Positions 42,569-51,112 of a DNA stretch of 64,000 nucleotides are shown one piece after another. This stretch comes from an uncultured Clostridia bacterium. GTDB taxonomy: Bacteria > Bacillota > Clostridia > Christensenellales > UBA1242. Where the stretch lies: the NCBI GenBank assembly GCA_934747965.1, contig CAKVHI010000004.1, positions 1 through 64,000 of the forward strand, given 5' to 3'. The number at the start of each line of letters is the position of its first letter. The stretch's first letter is position 1. A program made the translations under genes and the position numbers. Under the pieces are notes generated by a model. It was not told the DNA's origin. It was given only the letters and a program-made list of their open reading frames with translations, and searched no databases.

Positions 42569-43369
42569 ATGGTAAGTAACAAAATTTGTGGAGTTGAAAT
42601 AAGCAATCCAAAAAGGCTTGTTTTTCCTAAAAGCAAAATTACAAAGTTTGATATTGCATTGTATTATTCGTCAGTTGCAAGCAAGATGCTAAAATTTTTA
42701 AAAAACAGACCACTTAGCATAATTCGTTGTCATAGCAATATTTATGGAGAAAAATTTTTTAAAAAACACGCTCAAAAAAACGAAGATGTAGAAAAATTTT
42801 TTGTTTCTAAAAACATAGTATCTGATGAATATTTTTATATTAACACAAAGAAACAGTTAATAAATCAAGTAAGACTAGGCACTGTTGAGTTTCACACTTG
42901 GAATTTAAAAGTTGATGATTTATCTCATCCTGATTTTATGATTTTTGATTTGGACCCAGATGAAAGTGTTGACATAAAACTTTTGAGGAAAGCAACGAAA
43001 CTTGTAAAAAAATTTTTAAACAACTTGAACCTTAAATGCTTTTTGAAAACAAGCGGTGGAAAAGGTTATCATATTTTGGCAAAAGTAGAAAATTTAACAA
43101 CAAAAAAAGTAAGCATGCTAGCAAAAAAAATATCTGAAGCCTTAATGCAAAAGTATCCAGATATATTTGTTGTTAATGCAAGCAAAGAAAAAAGAAAGAA
43201 CAAAATTTTTATTGATTATTTAAGAAATAAAAAGGGGGCTACTTGTGTTTGTGCTTATTCGTTAAGGCTAAGAGAAAATGCTACAATATCTTTTCCGATT
43301 AAGTGGAATATGCTTGACAAAGTTTTGCCTAATCAAATAAATATAAAAAATTTTCATAAATTTTTGTAA
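42569..43369 (+). CDS. LigD polymerase/primase domain as a separate gene
   Basis: 266 aa. AEP-type polymerase of NHEJ: NPKRLVFP start, LSIIRCHSNI, GTVEFHTW, the metal motif FDLDPDES, then LKTSGGKGYH and IDYLRNKKGATCVCAYSLR. It fills gaps at broken ends, preferring ribonucleotides. Lies 11 bases after the ligase gene with ribosome-binding site AAAGGAAA. Domain split of LigD into two polypeptides is unusual but seen in some lineages. Confidence 0.93.
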   Translation: MVSNKICGVEISNPKRLVFPKSKITKFDIALYYSSVASKMLKFLKNRPLSIIRCHSNIYGEKFFKKHAQKNEDVEKFFVSKNIVSDEYFYINTKKQLINQVRLGTVEFHTWNLKVDDLSHPDFMIFDLDPDESVDIKLLRKATKLVKKFLNNLNLKCFLKTSGGKGYHILAKVENLTTKKVSMLAKKISEALMQKYPDIFVVNASKEKRKNKIFIDYLRNKKGATCVCAYSLRLRENATISFPIKWNMLDKVLPNQINIKNFHKFL

Positions 43370-43419
43370 TAATTTTGAAAATTTCTATTTCATTAATTGA
43401 ATATAAAATGATTTTGTGA

Positions 43420-43425
43420 TATAAT
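43420..43425 (+). promoter_or_regulatory. -10 box of the transglutaminase surface-protein gene
   Basis: TATAAT lies seven bases before the ATG at 43433; no Shine-Dalgarno sequence, so leaderless is likely. Confidence 0.55.
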
Positions 43426-43432
43426 CATTATC

Positions 43433-45937
43433 ATGAAAAAAACTTTAAAAACAATAATTTTGTTTTTATCTTCGTTGTTGCTAGCTGGCATGATTTTTGG
43501 TGCAATCTTTTTTTGCACAGTAAACAAAGATTATTTTTCGCCAAGCATAACTGTAACTTTTAATTGTGAAGATGAAAGCCTTAGTGAAGATGAAATAAAA
43601 GTTAGAAAAAATAATTGTGTTTCTTTGCCTGTTTTAACAAAAACGGGATATGATTTTTTGGGTTGGTTTTTTGGCGACATTAAATGGGAAGAAAACACTC
43701 CTATAAAAGAAAATATAACTTTGGTGGCAAAGTTTTCGCCAAAAAAATTTAAAATTACTTTTGTTGTTGATGAAAAAGTTTTTGAGACAAGACAAAATTA
43801 TGATTCTTTACCTGTTTTTCCTGACGGACAACCTAAAAAAGAACCCACAGAGTCAACTCAATTTAATTTTGTTCGCTTTGAGCCTGAACTTGTTAAAATA
43901 AGTGGAGAAGCAACTTACACAGCAATTTTTGAAGAAGTTGTTAGGAAGTTTGATGTTAAGATAACTTCAAATTTTGAAAATGCTTGTGTTATGAATTATG
44001 AAAGTAAAGTGGCTTATAACACAAATGCAAATATTTCTTTAACAGAAAACGAGGGCTATAGGTTTGTTAGATATAAAACAGACGATGAAAGCCTTAGTTA
44101 TTATGAAAAGGCATTGACCCTAGAGAATGTTAAATCTGACATAAATTTGATTGCTGAATTTGAACTTATCAATTACATAGTCAATTTTGTTTTGCCGGCT
44201 GATGCCACACATGAAAATGTGAACAACTATAATGTTTTAAGTGGAAATATTCAACTTAAAGAAGCGAAACTTGAAGATTATATTTTTAAGGGGTGGTTTA
44301 CAGACGTAGACGGCAAAGGCGAAAAAATTGAAATTTTAAGTTTTGATTTTGTCAAAACTAATCCTTCACTTTATGCATATTTTACTCAAACAATAACAAT
44401 AAAATTTGTTGTGGACGGAACAATTTTGAATTTTGACCAAAAAGAAGTGGCTTTGGGCGAAACTGTTAATTATCCAACAATTAACACTTCAAAATATGGT
44501 ATGACGGCATATAATATTGACGGATGGTATTTAACAAGTAGTTGTAAGGAAAGTGAAAAGTATAATTTTACAACCAAAGTAACAGATTCATTTACATTGT
44601 TTGGAAAATGGAAATATATCTTGGGAAATGGTTTCTACAGTTATATTGATAAATTTACAAATAGTTTATCTTCAAAAAATATTTTAATTGAAAGTGAAGA
44701 TGAAATGATTAAATTTATAGAATTTGTAGAGTTTAACAATATTACACAAACAAATGCAATAAAAATTAAATTCGGCACAAATTCATCTGATTATAAAATT
44801 AAATTTTCTAGTCAGGATGATTTAACAAGTTATATGAACAGTTTAATAGAAAAATCTGAATTTCCAAACAGTGTTGCTCTTAGCTATACTTTTAATAATT
44901 TTAATAACACATTGATTTCAATATATTTGTCTTCAGATATTTCAAATTCTGTGGGAACTTTAAATGCAGATGCCCTAAAAGCAGGTGTTACTGAACAATA
45001 TGAATATCCTTTTTTGGAAAATACAAATATAAGAAATTCAAGTTTTGATGATTTTAACATAAACAAAGTTAAAAATGAAATTAGTGTTTCAACCTCTAAT
45101 CAACTTGTTTATGTTTTGGAACATGGCTATAAACCAAATCCAGTAAAAAATTCGGTAGCAGAAAAGATTTATAACAAAGCTAAAAGTGTTCTAAAAAATA
45201 TTTGTAATGATTCTATGACTGATTTTGAAAAAATAAAAGCGATATATGATTGGATGATTTTAAATGTGCAATACGACAATAATGCCGCTAATAATTCTAA
45301 TGTTTTGGAAAATTGGTATAACTATGATGCTTGGTATCCAGAAGGTGTTTTCTTTAACAACAAAGCTGTTTGTGATGGAATTTCAAAAAGTTTGTTAATT
45401 TTGGCGAGAATTGAAAATATTGCAACAATTAGGGTTGGTGGCAAACACAACGGCTCGGGACACGCCTGGAATAAAGTTTTTATTGATGGTTTTTGGTATG
45501 GAATTGATGCAACGCACGGTGGTCCACTTATTGGAGGGCTTAATTCTTTTGAAGGCTTTACATATACAAGTTTCTTATTTACAGATGAATATAAACAAAA
45601 ATGTTGCAGTTTTAGTATTAAAGACGGAACTAATGCCTCAACTTCGGTGAATGTTTACGAAAAAATGACTTTTGGAACTGGTACATCATCTTTTGATTTG
45701 TACATTAATTCAATGCAAGAATTAAACAATTTGGTGGTTTTTGTGAAAGCCTATTCGTCAAATGAAAGTTACTATCAAGGACAAACAAATCATAATTATT
45801 TTACTATTGAAATTGTACTTGCAAAAAGTAGTAACATAAATGTTTATACAGTCAACATGATGCTTGGTGCTAAATCTTTTATAGAAACAAGCGCAGACGG
45901 CAATTTAACAGCGTATTGCTTTGTTATCGCTTTTTGA
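43433..45937 (+). CDS. Surface protein with InlB-type repeats and a transglutaminase-like domain
   Basis: 834 aa. N-terminal hydrophobic anchor or signal (about 5-33), then three to four InlB/Flg_new beta repeats (pattern TKTGYDFLGWF, YIFKGWFTDVDG, YNIDGWYLTS), typical of exported adhesins. Residues about 585-760 form a transglutaminase-like domain with Cys647 in AVCDGISKS, His in GHAWNKV and Asp in YGIDATHG, so the triad is present. The stop comes early: a 26-codon continuation in another frame (45937-46017) looks like its original C-terminus (see findings). Confidence 0.85.
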   Translation: MKKTLKTIILFLSSLLLAGMIFGAIFFCTVNKDYFSPSITVTFNCEDESLSEDEIKVRKNNCVSLPVLTKTGYDFLGWFFGDIKWEENTPIKENITLVAKFSPKKFKITFVVDEKVFETRQNYDSLPVFPDGQPKKEPTESTQFNFVRFEPELVKISGEATYTAIFEEVVRKFDVKITSNFENACVMNYESKVAYNTNANISLTENEGYRFVRYKTDDESLSYYEKALTLENVKSDINLIAEFELINYIVNFVLPADATHENVNNYNVLSGNIQLKEAKLEDYIFKGWFTDVDGKGEKIEILSFDFVKTNPSLYAYFTQTITIKFVVDGTILNFDQKEVALGETVNYPTINTSKYGMTAYNIDGWYLTSSCKESEKYNFTTKVTDSFTLFGKWKYILGNGFYSYIDKFTNSLSSKNILIESEDEMIKFIEFVEFNNITQTNAIKIKFGTNSSDYKIKFSSQDDLTSYMNSLIEKSEFPNSVALSYTFNNFNNTLISIYLSSDISNSVGTLNADALKAGVTEQYEYPFLENTNIRNSSFDDFNINKVKNEISVSTSNQLVYVLEHGYKPNPVKNSVAEKIYNKAKSVLKNICNDSMTDFEKIKAIYDWMILNVQYDNNAANNSNVLENWYNYDAWYPEGVFFNNKAVCDGISKSLLILARIENIATIRVGGKHNGSGHAWNKVFIDGFWYGIDATHGGPLIGGLNSFEGFTYTSFLFTDEYKQKCCSFSIKDGTNASTSVNVYEKMTFGTGTSSFDLYINSMQELNNLVVFVKAYSSNESYYQGQTNHNYFTIEIVLAKSSNINVYTVNMMLGAKSFIETSADGNLTAYCFVIAF

Positions 45938-46017
45938 TGTTAAGATATAGATTTAAGCCTGATAATTTGGATGTAAACGAAAGTGTAACAATAACTTTTG
46001 AGGCAGAAGTAAACTAA
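45937..46017 (+). pseudogene. Out-of-frame C-terminal remnant of the surface protein
   Basis: From 45937 a 26-codon frame reads LRYRFKPDNLDVNESVTITFEAEVN, which looks like a final beta-sandwich strand pair. It becomes continuous with the main gene if one T is added to the T run at 45930-45935. Confidence 0.6.
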
Positions 46018-46027
46018 AAAAATTAAA

Positions 46028-46062
46028 TAATCAACTAAAGAGAAAATTTAGTTGATTTTTTA
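46028..46062 (+). terminator. Terminator after the surface-protein gene
   Basis: TCAACTAAA and TTTAGTTGA pair around GAGAAAA, followed by T run. Confidence 0.8.
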
Positions 46063-46115
46063 TTTTATAATTGTGTATAATAAAATTGTTATAATATGTA
46101 AAATTTAGGTGCATA

Positions 46116-48503
46116 ATGTCAGTTTTAGTTTACTATTTATTATCAAGTGTTTTTGCAATAGCCTTTGTTGTTATGGGGTTGTTTTTTGCCAAAAAAAGCA
46201 AAAAAAGTTTTGATTTGTTTTTAAAAATGGCCTCTGTTTTTGTCTTTTTAGTTTTTAGTGTTAGATATATGTTCGGTCTTGATGCAATTCAAAATATGTT
46301 TGCACTTGGAAATACGCATCTTCAAACTAAAACTCAAAATTTTTTTGCTTTAATGTTGGTTTGGTTTAGTTTGGCATCAAGTTTGCTTGTTTCGCTTTAT
46401 GGCTTTTTCAAATTCAAACTTTCAAAAAATTTGATAAAATTTTTGGCTCTTCCAATAAGTTTTTTGAGTTTGATTTTTATGTTCTTCCATTTTGAAGCAA
46501 TTATAGGTGCTGGTGCGATTAATCAATATAGTGTTAGGGGAATATTCTTTGCGATTGAAACTGGCTCAGTTTTTGGATATTCGCTTTTGATATTTTTGCA
46601 AAGTGTTTTGGCAAAGAAATCAAAATTTGCTGTTGTTGAAGAAGATAGTGAAAATATTGCAGAAGAAAACATCCAACAAAATTTTCAAAAAAACTTAAAA
46701 ATTAAAGAAGAAAAATCAAAAAAATCGTTTAAAAATGTTCTTAAATTGTTATACTCAAAAATCGTTAACTTTTTCAAAAATTATTGGTTTTATATTTTTG
46801 CAGTTTTGGTTGTGTTTTTAAGTGTTATGCCAGCTTACACATTTCAAGGTTTGTTTGGCTTTATTCATCAAAGCTATAAAGTTAAAGACTTTGAAATTCC
46901 GCATCGAATCATTTTGTATATTTCAATAATTTTGCCATTTATTGTGCATTTTTCGCTTCACAAAAAAGATTATCAAACAAAAAAATTCCTAATTTTGTAT
47001 ATATGCTTAGGCACTTTGCTGTCTTATTCTTTAACGAAAAGGGCTCCATCATTTTTAAATATAAGAGATTGGCCACTTCATTTGTGTAACACAGCGATGT
47101 ATATCATGCCGATGGTGCTTGTGTTTAACATGAAAAGATTTTTCTATTTTACATACTTTATCAATGTTATTGGTGCATTTTTTGCAATGATAATGCCAAA
47201 CTATAACGGAAATCTTAATATGTTTAGCTCGCAAGTAGTTGTGTTTTATATCAATCACTTTATTGCGTTTTTTATGCCAATTTTGTTTGTGTCATTAAAA
47301 TTATTCGAAAAACCTAAGTTAAAGCAATTTATTTATTCAATGATAGGTTTTGGTGGATACTTTTTGCTTGTGTTAATTTTGAATGCTTATTTTTCGGGTG
47401 TAGACCCACTAAATCCTACAGACTTTTTCTTTATAAACAGTGATTTTATTGCAGAAAAACTGGGAACTTGGGCTGAAAATTTGCGAGATGTCGTAAGCAA
47501 AATAACCATTGGTGGTGTAACCATGACATTTTATCCTGTTTACCAAGCATTATTTTTCGTTGTGTATGTTTTGATTGGGCTTGGAATGTGGTTTGGTTAT
47601 GAATCAGCATATCAGATTGCAGATGGGTTTAGGGATATTGCAAAAAGAAAGGAAATAATAAAATTGGATAGGCTTGCTTTAGAAATTAAACTTGACGGAA
47701 GGAGTGAAAATGAACCTATGAATAAAAATGAAAGTAATAAACTTGTTCTAAAAGATTTCTCAAAATGTTATGGTAGCAGTGAAGTTTATGCTGTTTACAA
47801 AGCAAATTTAGAAATTAATGGTGGCGAAATTTTTGGCTTTTTGGGACCTAATGGGTCTGGTAAAAGTACAATAATAAAAACTATTGTTGGCATTCAACCA
47901 ATTTCATCTGGCGAAATTTCAGTTTGTGGATATGATGTAAACACGCAAGCTGTTATGGCTAAATCTAATTTAGGGTATGTTCCAGACCATTATGCATTAT
48001 ACGAGAAATTGACAGGTAGGGAATATATTAATTATATTGCTGACCTATATAATGTGAGTGAAAAAGATAGAACTGAGCGAATTGACGATATGGTTAATCG
48101 TTTTGAACTTGTTGGGGCTTTTGACAATCAAATGAAAACTTATTCGCACGGAATGAAACAAAAAATTGCGATTATGTCGGCACTTGTTCACAATCCAAAA
48201 ATTTGGATTTTGGATGAACCCTTGACAGGCCTTGACCCAACAAGCATCTATCAAGTTAAAGAATGTATGAAAGAGCATGCAAAAAAAGGAAACATTGTTT
48301 TCTTCTCAAGTCATATTATTGATGTTGTTGAAAGAATTTGTGATAGAATTTCAATCATCAAAAAGGGACACATTTTGTGCACTAAATCGGTTAAAGAAAT
48401 TGAAGAAAGTGGAACAACGCTTGAAGATTTCTATTTAAATGCAATTAAAGCAGATGTTAAACCAACTTTAAAAAGTGAGGCAAAAAAAGATGGAAAAAAC
48501 TAA
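46116..48503 (+). CDS. ABC ATPase fused to a YwaF-like membrane domain
   Basis: 795 aa. Residues 1 to about 515 hold about eleven hydrophobic segments; the part with HRIILYISIILPF, WPLHLCNTAMY and the PNYN region is a YwaF/TIGR02206-type domain. Residues about 545-775 are an ABC ATPase: Walker A GPNGSGKST (about 577), signature variant YSHGMKQK (about 676), Walker B IWILDEPLTGLDP, H-loop SSHIIDVVE. It is coupled to the permease gene downstream, so it is the ATPase of an exporter. Fusion of the two modules is unusual. Ribosome-binding site AGGTG. Confidence 0.88.
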   Translation: MSVLVYYLLSSVFAIAFVVMGLFFAKKSKKSFDLFLKMASVFVFLVFSVRYMFGLDAIQNMFALGNTHLQTKTQNFFALMLVWFSLASSLLVSLYGFFKFKLSKNLIKFLALPISFLSLIFMFFHFEAIIGAGAINQYSVRGIFFAIETGSVFGYSLLIFLQSVLAKKSKFAVVEEDSENIAEENIQQNFQKNLKIKEEKSKKSFKNVLKLLYSKIVNFFKNYWFYIFAVLVVFLSVMPAYTFQGLFGFIHQSYKVKDFEIPHRIILYISIILPFIVHFSLHKKDYQTKKFLILYICLGTLLSYSLTKRAPSFLNIRDWPLHLCNTAMYIMPMVLVFNMKRFFYFTYFINVIGAFFAMIMPNYNGNLNMFSSQVVVFYINHFIAFFMPILFVSLKLFEKPKLKQFIYSMIGFGGYFLLVLILNAYFSGVDPLNPTDFFFINSDFIAEKLGTWAENLRDVVSKITIGGVTMTFYPVYQALFFVVYVLIGLGMWFGYESAYQIADGFRDIAKRKEIIKLDRLALEIKLDGRSENEPMNKNESNKLVLKDFSKCYGSSEVYAVYKANLEINGGEIFGFLGPNGSGKSTIIKTIVGIQPISSGEISVCGYDVNTQAVMAKSNLGYVPDHYALYEKLTGREYINYIADLYNVSEKDRTERIDDMVNRFELVGAFDNQMKTYSHGMKQKIAIMSALVHNPKIWILDEPLTGLDPTSIYQVKECMKEHAKKGNIVFFSSHIIDVVERICDRISIIKKGHILCTKSVKEIEESGTTLEDFYLNAIKADVKPTLKSEAKKDGKN

Positions 48504-50199
48504 AAAAACCAACATTTTTGCTAAGTTTTTTAACAAAATTAATAAGTTTTTTAAATCATTAAGACCTTTGGTTTTGATGCAGTTAAAAGATAAGGTTGAT
48601 TTTTCGTTTTTAAAAAGCAAGAAAAAAACACTTTTTAAAACAATTTACAGTTTAATTTTCTTTTGTGCATTAACGGCAATAATTTATTTAATTTTTTCAT
48701 TAATTGTTAATCTTGGGTTGTTCTCTTTTTTGAAAATTTTAAATTTTAGAGCATTTTTGGTTATTATGACTGTGCTAGTTTTACTTTCGTTTGCATCTTG
48801 TCTTACAAACATAACTAAAACCTTGTATTTTTCAAAAGATAACCCTGTTTTGTTGACGATGCCGGTAACCACAAATGAACTTTTCACTTCAAAACTTCTT
48901 GTTGTGTTTATTTATGAACTAATCAAAAACACAACATATATTTTGCCATTTTTGATTGCTTATGGCTTGGTTATGAAATTAAGTTTTGCATATTTTTTGT
49001 GGATTATCTTAATGCTTGTGTTTTTAACAATGTTTTTAGTTGTTGTTTGTGGGTTATTTTCTATTCCTGCAATGGCTATAAGCATTGTTTTGAAAAAGCA
49101 TAAGGTTATTGAATGGATTTTTCTTGCGCTAGTTGTGGGATTTGCAGTTTTTGGACTTATAAAATTAATTGGCTTAATACCTGCAAACATTGATCTAGTC
49201 AGAGATTGGGGAACAATTTATTGGTCTGTTCAAGATTTTTTGAAAAATTTTGCAATTATCTTTTTTGCGTTTAATAGTTTGACAGAATTTATGACAGGTA
49301 TGAAGTTTAACACTTTTTCGTTTAACATTGCTGAACAGTCAAATTTGTTTACATTTTTGATTATGCTTGCAATTATTGTTTTGGGTTTAGTAATATCTTA
49401 TTTCTTAATAAAAAAACTTTTCCTTAAAATGGCAAGCAGTCCGTTTGAATATAAAAAAGTAATCATAAAAAAAGAATATACAAACAAAAAAACTTCGCCA
49501 CTACTATCTTGCGTGAAGGAAGAAACAAAGAAATTGTTTAGAAATTCGGGAGGTTTATATTCTGTGTTGGCAGTAGCCATAATTTGCCCACTTGCAGTTT
49601 TTTTGCAAAATCAAATAGTAAGGGCAATGGATACTCGAATTTTAGGAAATTATATGCTTATTTCATTTAATATTCTTATTATTTTGCTAATACAATTATC
49701 AAGCAATATCAATATGGCAAGTGTTTACAGCAAAGAAGGAAATTCGGCTTATCTAAACAAAGTTAATCCCGTAAAGTATGCCGTTCCTTTAACTTCTAAA
49801 TTAATTCCGCAAGCAGTGCTTTGTGTTGTGTCTATTGTTGCATCTACGATTGTCATAAGTTTGTATGCTCATATTAGCGTTTTAAACACCATTTTGCTTG
49901 CATTGTCTTTAATTTTAGTTTATATTGCACATTTGTTTTGGAGTGCCGAACTAGATATAATGAATCCACAAAATCAACAATATCAAACAACGGGCGCACA
50001 CCAAAAAAATCCAAACGAACTTAAAAGCACAATTATTTTGTTTGTAACTTGTTTGCTTTTCGCATTCTTTACTTTTTTCTTGATAAAAGAAAATGTTAAT
50101 GTTGTGTTTGTTAAATTATTGTTTATTTCACTTCTTTATGCTTTTATTAGAATCTATTTGTTTTATACTAGAGTATCATTATATTATAAGGAAAAATAA
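48490..50199 (+). CDS. ABC-2-type exporter permease
   Basis: 569 aa from the ATG at 48490, preceded by GAGG at 48476. About twelve transmembrane segments in two blocks with a middle loop that holds KKTSPLLSCVKEETKKLFRN, as seen in large ABC-2 permeases linked to single ATPases. Overlaps the end of the ATPase gene. Substrate unknown; the linked surface-protein genes give no clear hint. Confidence 0.82.
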   Translation: MEKTKKTNIFAKFFNKINKFFKSLRPLVLMQLKDKVDFSFLKSKKKTLFKTIYSLIFFCALTAIIYLIFSLIVNLGLFSFLKILNFRAFLVIMTVLVLLSFASCLTNITKTLYFSKDNPVLLTMPVTTNELFTSKLLVVFIYELIKNTTYILPFLIAYGLVMKLSFAYFLWIILMLVFLTMFLVVVCGLFSIPAMAISIVLKKHKVIEWIFLALVVGFAVFGLIKLIGLIPANIDLVRDWGTIYWSVQDFLKNFAIIFFAFNSLTEFMTGMKFNTFSFNIAEQSNLFTFLIMLAIIVLGLVISYFLIKKLFLKMASSPFEYKKVIIKKEYTNKKTSPLLSCVKEETKKLFRNSGGLYSVLAVAIICPLAVFLQNQIVRAMDTRILGNYMLISFNILIILLIQLSSNINMASVYSKEGNSAYLNKVNPVKYAVPLTSKLIPQAVLCVVSIVASTIVISLYAHISVLNTILLALSLILVYIAHLFWSAELDIMNPQNQQYQTTGAHQKNPNELKSTIILFVTCLLFAFFTFFLIKENVNVVFVKLLFISLLYAFIRIYLFYTRVSLYYKEK

Positions 50200-50201
50200 T
50201 T

Positions 50202-50711
50202 ATGAAAAAATCAGTTTTAATAACAATTTTTATAATTTATGTGGCATCTATTATTGTGATAGGTTTTTTTGGCATAAAACTTAGAGTTTATGATGAGGTT
50301 AAATATATTAAAGAAATTACGATAACTGCTGAAGCTGAAAATGAAGAGGCATTTTCAATTAAAGAAATCGGGAAAGATGAAACTACTGGAAACAATAAAT
50401 ATGAACTTAAAATTGATTATACGAAGTCTGCAACAGATGAATCTACAGGCGAAAAATATTTGGTGATTTCTTTAATTCCGCATGTTGTTTATGACAGTGG
50501 TGATTTGGCAGCGGGGAAAGGAGAGTCGATTAAATATACAACATTAAATCAAAACTATATAGACAAAGGATTTTTCAGCATTGATCAGTTTGGTATTATA
50601 ACAATCAAAAGACAAAGTTTTTTTGCTTTTACTGTTATGGTAAATCCAGAAACTCAAGGTGGGTTTGGAACAGGTGCCATTATAAAAGTTATTGTATTAA
50701 ATCACATATAG
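50202..50711 (+). CDS. Exported or anchored beta-rich protein of unknown function
   Basis: 169 aa. One N-terminal membrane segment (about 5-26), then a beta-rich domain that ends with GAIIKVIVLNHI. Starts two bases after the permease stop with AAGGAAAA as ribosome-binding site, so it belongs to the exporter operon and may be its extracytoplasmic partner. No family recognised. Confidence 0.68.
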   Translation: MKKSVLITIFIIYVASIIVIGFFGIKLRVYDEVKYIKEITITAEAENEEAFSIKEIGKDETTGNNKYELKIDYTKSATDESTGEKYLVISLIPHVVYDSGDLAAGKGESIKYTTLNQNYIDKGFFSIDQFGIITIKRQSFFAFTVMVNPETQGGFGTGAIIKVIVLNHI

Positions 50712-50725
50712 AAGGAGATTAGTTT

Positions 50726-50980
50726 ATGGAAAAAATATGCCAAAGTTGTGGTATGCCGATTGAAAACAAAAATCAACTTGGAACAAATGGCGACAAAAGT
50801 ATTAACGAAGATTATTGTATTTATTGCTATAAAGACGGAAAATTTATTGATGATGTGAGCATGGAAGAATATATTGAAATGTGTTCTAATTTCTCTGAAC
50901 AAGCAGGAATGACTTATAACGAGATGAAACTTTTTTGTCAAAAATTGTTTCCGACTTTAAAACGATGGAAAACTCATTAA
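50726..50980 (+). CDS. Small zinc-ribbon protein
   Basis: 84 aa. Starts CQSCGMPI and has CIYCYKDGKF, two CxxC pairs of the putative zinc-ribbon family (PF12674 type), with the YIEMCSNFSEQAGMTYNE tail usual in the family. Function unknown. Good ribosome-binding site GAAGGAG. Confidence 0.82.
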   Translation: MEKICQSCGMPIENKNQLGTNGDKSINEDYCIYCYKDGKFIDDVSMEEYIEMCSNFSEQAGMTYNEMKLFCQKLFPTLKRWKTH

Positions 50981-51112
50981 CAAAATGGAAATAGTTTAAT
51001 TATAAAAATTACAAAAATACACAAAATAAAAAAAATATGAAAAAATGTAATTTTTGTTTGTAAAAAATTTAGAAATCTTGTAGAATAAAAAAGTATTAAA
51101 GGGGAATAATGT

